From Rhynchonema sp. JSB1_4 (lineage: Eukaryota > Nematoda > Chromadorea > Monhysterida > Xyalidae): DNA of 64,000 nucleotides. The stretch is from assembly GCA_030248065.1 (NCBI GenBank), contig JASAMV010000327.1, positions 1 to 64,000 on the forward strand. The letters run 5' to 3'. The position numbers and the translations under genes are program-made. The notes beneath the pieces were generated by a model that ran no database searches, was not told the origin of the DNA, and saw only the letters and a program-made list of their open reading frames with translations. Positions 51,582 through 61,010 of this stretch are shown piece by piece; the first letter of the stretch is position 1, and every line of letters starts with the position of its first letter.

Positions 51582-52336
51582 TTAGATGCGTTCCTCTGGC
51601 TCTGCCTCAGTGGGTGGGTACAACCAAGCGACGCGGTCTTTGAGAAACGGCCATGCATTTTTCATCCACCAGTCATTCACATGCTCCACAGCAGCCTTTA
51701 CATATGCATCCTCGTATTTGAGACCGAAATAGATCAACGCGTAGATGCCGACAAGCATGAACAGCAATGATGCGAGCATGTACGTGCCGTAACCGGCGGA
51801 TGACTGAAAAATGAGGATTGGTAGTGTGCAGGTTTTAGACGTCGGATCGTGTCATTATTTTTCTGTGGAACGGTGAACGGACTAGGGTTACAGAAGTTTT
51901 TGCAGCAATTTTTGTTACCCCGCCTGAAAGTTGGTGCTGGCGTGTGAAATGGGACGGGCTTTCAGGCTGGTCAGAAGTTGTACTCCAACTGCAGAAAATA
52001 CAATCAAAACGAACATTTGTTGAGACCGCTGTCGCTTTCATCGCGAAAATACGCTTAACACGGCCTACGGAATAAACAACTGATGTAAAATTAATAGAGA
52101 AGCCCTTACTATTGACCAGCAATGATGGGACAGCTGTTCAGTTCTGACTGAACCGGACCAGCGCGACGAGCAAATTCGGCACACACAGCGGGCCCAACCT
52201 GTTTCTCCATTTGTTTGCGTTGCTTCTGTCGCGTCACTTTTTGTTCCTTTTTCTGTTCATGATTCTGGTGTTTGCCCAACGACTTCCGATATTGATCGAC
52301 CGGGGCTTGGGTAGCGTTCGCGTCCTTTCGACCCAT
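51582..52336 (-). CDS. triqk: Triple QxxK/R motif protein (TRIQK)
   Basis: Two exons, 52336-52199 and 51803-51582, join in phase 0 at canonical sites to give 119 residues (vertebrate TRIQK is about 86). The N-terminus MGRKDANATQAPVDQYRKSL is the family hallmark (MGRKD...PVDQYRK), followed by Lys/Gln-rich QxxK/R repeats (VTRQKQRKQMEKQ). The second exon encodes one membrane helix (MLASLLFMLVGIYALIYFGL) and a C-terminal tail longer than usual (NDWWMKNAWPFLKDRVAWLY) ending EAEPEERI. TRIQK is an endoplasmic reticulum membrane protein of poorly known function. The start is chosen because MGRKD is the conserved N-terminus. Confidence 0.9.
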
Positions 52337-52666
52337 TTTATGACAAGGGACTGAAACATTTGATTAGGGTATTGAATGTGTGGTCCATTCCAAATAAAAA
52401 CAACTTTTTTGTGGGGTTTATTACAGATACGAGACTGAAAACATCACAACTTACAAAAGTAAAGTTAGAGCGACAAGCCTCAAATGCTCTCCATCATGGT
52501 AATGGGTGGTTTGTTGCTCTGAGCTGCTGGAAAAATGTTAGAGTGACGTTCCAAGAACATGGCGAATACTTGAATGGAAGTAACAGCCGGATTGACACAA
52601 AGCTGATTGACGTGAAACAGTTCCGCGAATATATCAGACACAATATCGTGCGTGCATAATAAGATT

Positions 52667-55530
52667 TTATTTGATACCCGTTTTTTCAGACAAAGCTTGA
52701 CTAGCGCCATCGAGATTTTTCAGCAACGGTCCAATTCTGTATGGAAACAGGCCAGATTTGGAATATTTAGACAACTGCGAGTCTAATTCGGTGCAGAAAT
52801 GCAATAATTTAACAACCGTTGCGTTATTGGCCAATTTTCGTCTCGTTGACGTGTCAGTTTTGTTGATGGTTTTCTTTTTCTGGGCATTTGAGCAAAACGA
52901 GAACTCTAACTGACGTTCAGCACCAGCAACGTTTTCGAATATTTTCAGTTCCAGACGTGGTTCTGTTTCATCGGCCTCCTTGTCTGCGCACGGGTCCGGT
53001 GTTGCGTTGGGAGATTCTGGCACATCTAAGTCATCAGCCTGATTGTCAAGGCAATCGAACAGCACCGATGATTGCAGTAATTTGAGAAATTCTAGCACAG
53101 AAACACAAGCGTCAAATTCGGATAGAAGCCAGTCAATAACGACGTCAACCGAGTAGTTGCACTCGTTCAGCACAGAGATCCACAGACGCAACGGGTGAAG
53201 GTGGCTCGGGAGAGGATTGGCAGCTGAAGAGCATTAGCTGGATTGGATGCTTTAATGAAGAATTTGGAAGAAAACTGGAAAAAGTTAGTGTAATGGGAGG
53301 GGGCTAGAATACCCTTCGACTAGCCACAAATCTCACAAGCGATTTTATGTCTTACAAAATAAAAAATCGCTGTTTTCGAGCTCATTTACCCAAAAACCGC
53401 AAACCTACAAAAGATAGCCATTTTGAGATGATTTATATGGCTGATGCAGGAAAAAGGACATTAACTTTGTCTGCCAAAAACCGTTTTTTATCTTTTTGAG
53501 ACCAAAATCGCACCTCTCACACATCTGGGCACTGCCCCACTCCCCCATCACACTTATCCCCACATTGGCCTGCCACAACACTGGAAACTACTGGCATAAC
53601 CTGATGAATAACCATTGCCATATTTATTCAGCAAGCACAAATTGTACAGCGTTTGCAACAGATGATCATCGTGCGCAAGGAACATGTCGACGAAGGCCCG
53701 TGTTGTGGGCAAATGATGAACGATAATGGTCAAAACCTGGTCGTCGATGTGCAAACGTTCTGTAATGTTTCACGATTGAAATTTAGTAGCTACTTCTTGA
53801 ATTTTTGCAGGTAACATCGCGCGAAGTTTGCAGGTTTTTGCACGCTTGGTCGATCAGCCGATTTTTTGGGCAAAAAGGGTATTTTTGGTAGTGTAGTTTC
53901 TGGTCTGGTGAGGAGTGCACCTGCACATTTTTTTCGGAGTGGCGGCACAGTGGTACCTCCCTGGGAGAAGGCACAAATTCAGGAAAGTGATTTTTGAGGC
54001 GGAAAATTTGACCTGTTTTTGCCCGTTTTTAGAAAACATTTACCATAAAAGGGTAAACCTAAAAATTCCCCATTTCAGGCCAGAAGATGCCCATTTTAGG
54101 ATTAAAAGTGCCTGTTTTAAGCACAAATTGGGGAAATTAGTGCACCTCGAGAGGCGGCTAGTGACCTGGAGAGGCTCGTCGCGGCTGTTAGTGTACTTCT
54201 GGGGACCCCCTCCTCCAGTAACTACACGGTGTAGTTTGAAGGGTTCAAGGTCGAGTGGGGTACCCGACACCTGAGAAAAAAGCCGACACAGTTCTAAAAA
54301 TAAGCGACACCCGACATCTGGATTTTGAGCCAAAAACAGACAACATTTTGCTCATTTTAGTGCATCTTTTGGCTCAATTTACTGAACTCAGGTTTTTTCA
54401 AACGAACTAAACAAACACCAAAATGTTACATTCTGCGCCTTCCGAAACATTTGGTTCAAAGAAAATTTTGTCTCAAAAATTTTTCTCTCAGCAAAACTGA
54501 TGTTTTGAACCGGTGTCGCGCCCCAGTCCCACAGAACCCGACACCGATATCGGAGGCATCCGACACCTAGCTTTTTGGCACCCTCTAACCCTAGTGTAGT
54601 CGGAGGTAAATGGTTGCCAGGTACCCTTGGGGGCAGTGTTGGAGGTGGGGGGGTTTTGGGGGGGGGGTAGCCCCCCCCCCCCCCCCCCCAGTACAGTAGG
54701 TATCCCCCTCGCCTGGTACAGTAGGTATCCCCCCCCCCGATGTTTGGCATGGTACAGTAGGTATCCCCCCGATTTTCACCCCGGTACAGTAGGTATCCCC
54801 CCGATTTTGCCCCAAAAGTGCCAATTTTTGACCAAAATGGCCAAAATTAGTGCAAAATCAGTGGTGTTTACCTCAAATTACCCGAAATTCGCGCGCTACG
54901 CGCGCAAATACTACGTTTTCACACGATTCCACACATAATAAACACATAAAAAATTTTCACCCCAAAACCTAACCCCCCCCCCCCCCCCAAACCCCCCCCC
55001 CCCCTAGGTACATAACCCCCCCAGGCCATCGGCTCTGGTACAGTAGGTATCCCCCCCTCTCCGAGCGCGGTACAGTAGGTATCCCCCCTCCAGAGTACCT
55101 CCAACACTGCTTGGGGGGGGGTGGATGGTTGCAAAGTGCCCCACTGCCCAGCACCCCAAACCTCACACGTCACACACAAACACTTTCTTACCTGAACATC
55201 TTTTTTTCTGAGTGCATTTGGTCAGCAAACGAATCAAGTCACTCAGATAATTCCTGAGACAGCGTTGAGTTCCGCCGGCAACAACTGCATCTTTCTCACT
55301 CGAAGACCCGCCGAACCAATGGAAACCTGAAAAATAACGCGAATACCCTGATCCAGTTCTTCGACAGGCTTTATTTGATTGAAAATGCAAAGCTAACGCT
55401 TGCAGATGGCAGGTTCCAGTTGAATTTGGGCATTTAGTTCAGTGAGCAACGAAGCTTCGTCACGAAGACAATCCCATTTTATTAGGTCAGCCTTGTAGCA
55501 ACGCTCAGAAACACGATACGATCGTTGCAT
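52667..55530 (-). CDS. Lines/LINS1-like protein, short form
   Basis: Four exons in phase: 55530-55398, 55326-55192, about 53759-53603 (or 53590), and about 53225-52667, for roughly 320-330 residues. Human LINS1 is about 757, so this is much shorter. The assignment rests on the C-terminal half: FLAHDDHLLQTLYNLCLL, NYSVDVVIDWLLSEFDACVS with VLEFLKLL (the acidic helix-rich block of Lines), and the terminal motif LFPYRIGPLLKNL, close to the LFPYNPxxLL end of Lines proteins. The N-terminal part (CYKADLIKWDCLRDEASLL, LRNYLSDLIRLLTK) is less diagnostic. Lines proteins act in Wnt-linked patterning in flies. Intron 2 (1.4 kb) and intron 3 are filled with MITE sequence, so an upstream exon could have been lost or hidden. 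Confidence 0.6.
53270..53585. repeat. Old family C-like MITE in LINS-like intron 3
   Basis: Contains TCTCACAAGCGATTTTATG, GCACCTCTCACACATCTGG and a GGCCTGCCACAACACTGG end, all resembling family C with many substitutions. Confidence 0.55.
53891..54227. mobile_element. Diverged family A MITE (A7) in LINS-like intron 2
   Basis: Ends AGTGTAGTTTCTGG and CCAGTAACTACACGG. It carries GCGGCTAGTG and GCTGTTAGTGTAC units, the A2 type of subterminal repeat. Confidence 0.7.
54594..55165. mobile_element. Degraded family H MITE (H3) hosting B5
   Basis: AGTGTAGTCGGAGG, ATGGTTGCCAGGTACCC on the left of B5 and GGATGGTTGCAAAGTGCCCC on its right are family H units. Confidence 0.6.
54634..55109. mobile_element. 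Family B MITE (B5) in LINS-like intron 2
   Basis: Ends CAGTGTTGGAGGT and ACCTCCAACACTG with perfect CTTGGGGG flanks. GTACAGTAGGTATCCCCC units on both arms and the full ATTCGCGCGCTACGCGCGCA palindrome at about 54890 make it the best intact B copy. Confidence 0.95.
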
Positions 55531-55661
55531 TGCTGTTGAGCTTGAGCAGTTCATGTGTGCACGAGTTCGGTTGCACGAGTTTTATTTTAGTGATGTCTGT
55601 TTGGTTCTTTCCAGTGTAGTTCCTGGGGGGAGGCAGTGTAGTACTCGGTCAGGGTGTTGAC

Positions 55662-56078
55662 CAGTGTAGTGGCAGGCAAATGGTTGCAAGGTACCCTTGA
55701 GGGGGATGGATCCAGATGGTTGCAAGGTACCCCCTACCCAGCCTCCGGAAGGTTGGAAGGCACCTTTGAGGTCCGAAAAAGGGTGTTTTTTGCATGCATT
55801 ATACTGCAAATTTGGCCGAAAAATAGGTACTTTTTTGCATTTTGGCCGAAAATTTGCCTAAAATACCTTATGGAGGTTTGCGAGCAGAGCGCGCGAATTT
55901 TGCGGTTTTGAGGTCGAAAAACACCCATTTTTGCCTATAAAAACCATAAATTGATGGTTACAAGGTACCCTCCGGGGTGGTTGCAAGGTACCTACCCTTC
56001 CCCCCATCCCCCCAAGGGGTGGTTGCAAGGTACCTACTCCTTAGGGGGGAATCCCCCATCCCCCCAGCCACTACACTG
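55662..56078. mobile_element. Family H MITE (H1) inside D2
   Basis: Ends CAGTGTAGTGGCAGGC and CCAGCCACTACACTG with perfect GTGTTGAC flanks. Arms repeat ATGGTTGCAAGGTACC. Central GCGAGCAGAGCGCGCGAA. Confidence 0.95.
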
Positions 56079-56203
56079 GTGTTGACGATAGATAGATGAC
56101 CCAAGTCCGAAATCTGCGGGGGGGGGGGGTCGACCCAAACTTGTTGACGATAGATAGATGGTGGGGGGTCGCCAAAAATCAAGGTATAGTATAGTGTATT
56201 AAG

Positions 56204-56599
56204 CAGTGCTGTGGCTGGGGGGTGGGGAGGGGGTCCCCCCAATGGTACCCTACCCGCTCCGCCCTGGTACACTACCCCCTACCCGCCCGCCCTGGTACCC
56301 TACCCCCCTACCCGCCCCGATTTTTGCCCTCAAAATGCCCAATTTTCGGTCAAAAAATGACCAAATTTCGACTGAAAACCCTTAAAAGTGCAAAAAACCG
56401 CGCGCTACGCGCGATATATGCACTTTATAGCATATAAAAATAGGCACCCAAAAAAACTTGTATTGTACCCTACCCGCCCCGAAAAATCTCCCCCCCAAAC
56501 CGGATTCCACCCAAGATCCCAGGTACACTACCCCCCTACCCGCCCCGGATTTTTCCACCTGTGTACCCTACCCGCCCCGCAAAAGTAGCCACAGCACTG
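56204..56599. mobile_element. Family G MITE (G1) inside D2
   Basis: Ends CAGTGCTGTGGCTGG and GTAGCCACAGCACTG with perfect GTATTAAG flanks. GGTACCCTACCCGCCCC units and the CCGCGCGCTACGCGCGAT palindrome at about 56398. Confidence 0.95.
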
Positions 56600-57022
56600 G
56601 TATTAAGTGGGTAATAATATGTAAATATTAATGAAAATGCACAAATGTACTAGATCCGCGCGCTAGCGCGCGATTGGGGCAAAAAATACCGATTTTGAGC
56701 CATTTTGAGTCAAAAATGTCAATTTTGGGTTCGAAATGTGTTGATAGATTGTTCCCAGAATTTGTTGACGATAGATACCGTAGATTTGCCCATAAGCATG
56801 CATAGCAGTGGCAGGGGGGTTGGGGGGTTACCCCCTCTCAGTACTTACCTACCACAAAACCCGAGGGGGGTTGCGGGGGGGGTTTGAGTACTTACCTCTC
56901 ACAACTCCAAATCACACCTCTCACAACGTCCACAAGCAATTTAATACCTTTTTAAGGCAAAAATCGGTGTTTTTCTACCTTATTTTCCCAAAAACCAGCG
57001 CCCCGCCCCCCAAGTACTACCC

Positions 57023-58221
57023 TGGGGGAGGGGGTCCCCCCTAGCCCCTAAGGTACACTAATCGCCGCGACCAACACTAGTACACTAACCGCCGCGCCAG
57101 GTACACTAACCGCCTCAATTTTTGCCTAAAATCGGCATAGGTCAATGATGTCAAAAGTCGCCAAAATACCTTTTTATGGAGATTTTTTCCAAAATCGGTC
57201 AAATTTTCAACCTCAAAAAGTGACTTTTTCCTGGATTTGGGTCTCCCTCCTTCCCCCTCTGCAGATTCGCAATCGGGCCGGGCCGGGCCCAGCGGCCCAG
57301 GCAGGGTAGTACCTGGGGGGTGGGGGTCCCCCCAAATTCTTCTATCTATCGTCAACACTTTTTGATTTCATCTATCTATCGTCAACAACACATACGGGCA
57401 AATCTATCTATCGTCAACAAATTCTGGGAACAATCTATCTATCGTCAACAACAATCGACCCCAAAATGGACATTTTTGACTCAAAATGGCTCAAAATCGG
57501 TATTTTTTGCCCCAAATCAATGGTGTAGCTGGGGGGGGGAGTGGGGGGTCCGACCCCCCCTAGGTACAGTAGGTAGGTTGCCGCCCCTCGCCTGGTACAG
57601 TAGGTAGGTTGCCGCCCCTCCCCTGGTACAGTAGGTAGGTTGCCGCCCCACCTAACTTTTCACCCAAAACATTCATTTTTGGCTTAAAATTGCATAAAAT
57701 TAGCATATTTGTCTGCAAATAGGCGAAAAATCGCGCGCTGCGCGCGAAATTAGTGTTTTAGGCCACATTTTCTTCAGTATTTAGACATAAAAAATTTCGG
57801 TTTCCAGATGACCCCCCCAAGGGGTACGACCCCCCCCCCCCCTAGCTCGGCTGGTACAGTAGGTAGGTTGCCGCCCCGCATTTTGGGTGGTACAGTAGGT
57901 TGCCGCCCCGCCTGGGTAGCTACACCACTGCCCCAAATAGGCAAAAAATCGCGCGCTAGGCGCGGATTTAGTACACCTATACCATACCTATATACATTTT
58001 CATTAATATTTGCACATTATTACCTACTTAATGCACTATACTATACCTTGATTTTTGGCGACCCCCCCCCCCACCATCTATCTATCGTCAACAAGTTTGG
58101 GTCGACCCCCCAGATTTCGGACTTGGGTCATGTATCTATCGTCGACAGCGACACCCTGACCAAGTACTACACCGGCCGGCCGGGCCGAGCACCCCGGCCG
58201 CGGGTCCTCCCCCCTTCTCCC
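57023..58221. mobile_element. Mixed family A and D sequence hosting E2
   Basis: GCGGTTAGTGTACC-type family A sequence (inverted) at about 57040-57270, then inverted family D sequence (CTATCTATCGTCAAC units at 57340-57450 and 58075-58150) split by E2 and ending GACCAAGTACTACACCGG. Boundaries between layers are not all resolved. Confidence 0.55.
57518..57930. mobile_element. Family E MITE (E2)
   Basis: Ends CAATGGTGTAGCTGG and GTAGCTACACCACTG, perfect CCCCAAAT flanks, nearly identical to E1 over its whole length. This suggests recent activity. Confidence 0.95.
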
Positions 58222-58336
58222 CAGTGTAGTTCCTGGTCCGGAGGGGGAACAGACGTACCCTTCACTATTTTCGGAGGGGGAACAGACGTACCTACCTGGG
58301 GGGGGGAAGGGGGGGAAGTCCCAATTTGGGGGGGGG

Positions 58337-58761
58337 CAGTGTAGTGGCAGGCAGATGGTTGCAAGGTACCCTTGGGGGGGGGGACGGATCCAGATGGTTG
58401 CAAGGTATCCCCCTACCCAGCCTCCGGAAGGTTGCAAGGTACCCCTGGGGTGCGAAAAAAATGTGTTTTTTGCATGCATTATATTGCAAAATTGGCCAAA
58501 AAAACTGGTACTTTTTTGCATTTTGGCCGAAAATTGCCCAAAATAGCTATTACATGGGGGCTTAGCGCGCGATTTTCGGGGTTTTGAGGTTTGATACCCA
58601 TTTTTGCTTGTGAAAACCATAAATTGATGGTTGCCAGGTACCCTCCGGGATGGTTGCAAGGTACCTACCCTTCCCCCCATCCCCCCAAGGGGTGGTTGCA
58701 AGGTACCTACTCCTTAGGGGGGGGGGAATCCCCCCCCCTCCCCCCCCCAGCCACTACACTG
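58337..58761. mobile_element. Family H MITE (H2) inside A5
   Basis: Ends CAGTGTAGTGGCAGGC and CCAGCCACTACACTG. The target is a G run, so the duplication cannot be proven. Same units as H1. Confidence 0.85.
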
Positions 58762-59005
58762 GGGGGGGCGGGCGGAAAAAAGTCATTTTTTGAGGTCGAA
58801 AAATTGGACTATTTTTGCCTTCTTTTGCGAAAAATCCCCTATAAAAAGGGTATTTTGGCGTTTTTTTGGAGGTTTCACCTAAAGTTTACCTATTTTTTGG
58901 CCTAAAAATGCCTATTTTAGGCCTAAATTTGCCCATTTTAGGAAAAAATTGGGGGAGCAGACGTACCCGGAGGGGGAACAGTGGGGCAGGCGTACCTCGG
59001 AGGGG

Positions 59006-59216
59006 CATGTTGGGAAAAGCTAGTCCCGTTGCCTTGACAGAGAGAAAACGCGAATTTTCGATTTCGCGATAGAAGGCACGGGTTGGCTCAAGGTTTGGCC
59101 TAAGCCTAAGCCTAAGCCTAATAGTAAGCCTAAGCCTAAGCCTAAGCCTAAGCCCAAGCCTAAGCCTGAGAAAAAGGGAAGTCAATTTTGAAACGGGACT
59201 AGCTTTTCCCAAAATG
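59006..59216. mobile_element. 211-bp element (Q) carrying a TTAGGC array
   Basis: Ends CATGTTGGGAAAAGCTAGTC and GACTAGCTTTTCCCAAAATG, flanked by CCTCGGAGGGG on both sides (11 bp; the G run makes 9-11 possible). It carries telomere-like repeats in the middle. No coding capacity. Confidence 0.85.
59099..59168 (-). repeat. Interstitial TTAGGC array
   Basis: About eleven TAAGCC units on the + strand (TTAGGC on the minus), with one TAATAG and one CAAGCC variant. TTAGGC is the canonical nematode telomere hexamer. Confidence 0.85.
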
Positions 59217-59369
59217 CCTCGGAGGGGGAACAGACGGACCCGAGGGGGGGGTCCCCCCCCTCCCCCCCCCAGGAACTACACTGCTTCTCCCCACAGGTGG
59301 GTACGCCCCCTCCGAGAAAAGAGGGGTACCGCCTGTTCCCCCTCCGGACCATGAACGACACTGGCAATA

Positions 59370-59950
59370 AGTGATCAGTACTTGTCTATCTGACAACTTT
59401 TTTCATTGAAAGCAATCATTTTTTCACCAAAAATAGGTAAAGAAAAATGGCGCTCCTTGTTTTACCCGTAACTTGTCTAAGCCTCATCGGGGAACCCTTT
59501 ACAAATCAGGCATTTGAGCATGTCACCCTGCATTTTCAAGGCGACAGCACATAATCAAAACTAATTCGCCAGTGTTCAGCTTGCCGCAAACATGCGCTGC
59601 TTGATAAAGCACATTACTGCTGCTATTGCACCATCACTTGTTTGACTATACGTAAGTCGTAGCAGCAGCGTTTGAACGCGAGCCATCGTGCACGACCAAA
59701 CCTGTCGGTTGGCACAACAAAGTGCCTACTAACTCAACAGAGCCAAAAGCTGATGAGAGTGACTCGGTCCTTCGGGTTCGAGGCACGGTCACGCACCAAG
59801 CCGACACTCGCTTTTTGCACTTTTTTGCATACACGTACTTTTTATTACCATATTTATACGTATTCGTTGTAGGTCTGACAAATCGATCTGACTACTGTTT
59901 ATAAGAAATAATGTGCAAACAACTTCGAAATCATCAAGTTTGGTTGGTGT
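59370..59950. other. No gene recognised
   Basis: Only short open frames. Nothing supported between the transposon block and element I2. Confidence 0.4.
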
Positions 59951-59952
59951 GG

Positions 59953-60253
59953 GTAAAGGCAATCTACGGAAGGTTGTCACTCAGCCCCCGAATACCGTAA
60001 CCCACCGTAATATTGATCTGCAAGGATCGTGTCGAGACCAATTTGTTTTTTATCTATGTTTTGCGTGTTAGCGCCAACACCAACCAACATTTCGAAGTTT
60101 TGGTGATCGACGCGCACGATGACAATTTCCAGCTTGCTGCCGCTAATACACGTGTCGATAAGCAGCGAGCAGCATGGGTCTCGCAACGATCTCGCTTGCG
60201 GTGGGTTACGGTCTTCGGGGGCTGAGTGACAACCCCCCGTAGACTGCCTTTAC
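59953..60253. mobile_element. Family I MITE (I2), 301 bp
   Basis: Same ends and exact length as I1, but the interior is in the opposite orientation relative to it. GTAAAGGCAATCTACGG to CCCGTAGACTGCCTTTAC. Confidence 0.85.
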
Positions 60254-60364
60254 AGACCAGTAGTGATACAGTATAATACCGCAGACATGGGCAAAATAGA
60301 CAACTACAATAAGCAGGTACACATTCGCAAAAAGTTTAGGGGTTCGGGTTTATGATTACAGTAC

Positions 60365-60540
60365 CGTAAAACCTAAAATACAAGGGGGGGGGCTGTATTT
60401 TTTCACTGACCCCTTTTAGGGGGGCTGTATTTTGGGGGGGCTCTATTTTTGGGGGGCTGTATTTTTTCGCTGCCCAAAATCTCACAAAATGTTCCCAAAA
60501 ATGCCCCTCAAATGGAGTTCTGTCAGGGTGTTACTGGTCA
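60365..60540. repeat. S repeat, second copy
   Basis: CTAAAATACAAGGGG to GGAGTTCTGTCAGGGTG, matching 12125-12291. The stretch 60541-61010 shows nothing recognisable. Confidence 0.65.
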
Positions 60541-61010
60541 TTATTGAGTGTTTTTAGGTGCGGATCTTCCATAAAAGGCTTTACGTCATCATATACTCAA
60601 CCACAAACGTTGTACATAATGTGTCGTATACATTGGTCGCACAATGACTAAATCAGAATTCATCTACCCTGATCTTCAGGTTCAACCTTAACCACTATGC
60701 TACTTGTATTTGTGACAAAACATTTTCAGCTAAAAATAATCTAGCAGATCAACCACGTTGCCGCAGGTCTGAAACATTCTCTTTACTACATACTTTGTGT
60801 GCGATCACGCAACGCAACGTCATTGCCCCGTCACTAGCCTGCTTTGCGATTCAGGAAAAAAATTTGACCAATTCTTATAAAGTCATTGTGCGACCAAACA
60901 AGAACTTGACTTTACGACCCCCAAGCGGGGAATTCCGGGGCCTTTTCCCCCGGTTTGGGGGGTTAATATCGACCTAAACAACTATAAACAAAGCAACACG
61001 GTATTCACAT

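Larger units (their letters stand above)
55613..57022. mobile_element. Family D MITE (D2) within family A sequence, hosting H1 and G1
   Basis: A family A start (CAGTGTAGTTCCTGG, 55613) is followed after about 20 bp by a family D start (CAGTGTAGTACTCGGTCAGG). GTTGACGATAGATAGAT units recur at 56080, 56140 and 56760. The palindrome CCGCGCGCTAGCGCGCGAT is at about 56658. A family C fragment occupies about 56808-57000, and a D-type end CCAAGTACTACCCTG is at 57008-57022. Confidence 0.7.
58222..59283. mobile_element. Family A MITE (A5) hosting H2 and Q
   Basis: Ends CAGTGTAGTTCCTGG and CCAGGAACTACACTG with perfect CTTCTCCC flanks (58214-58221 and 59284-59291). GGAGGGGGAACAGACGTACC units on both arms. 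It lies in inverted family A sequence continuing to about 59361. Confidence 0.9.

Noticed and set aside
58078..58701. 207-codon minus-strand open frame, plus many Pro/Gly/Thr-rich frames in 12-21 kb and 54-59 kb
   Set aside because: They read through MITE termini and G-rich tandem repeats. The apparent peptides (TVPCQTSG, GGDTYCT) are translations of GTAC-type repeat units and change frame between copies.
59099..59168. True telomere end or ancient chromosome fusion point
   Set aside because: The array is enclosed by inverted arms and an 11-bp target duplication, so it arrived as part of a mobile element.
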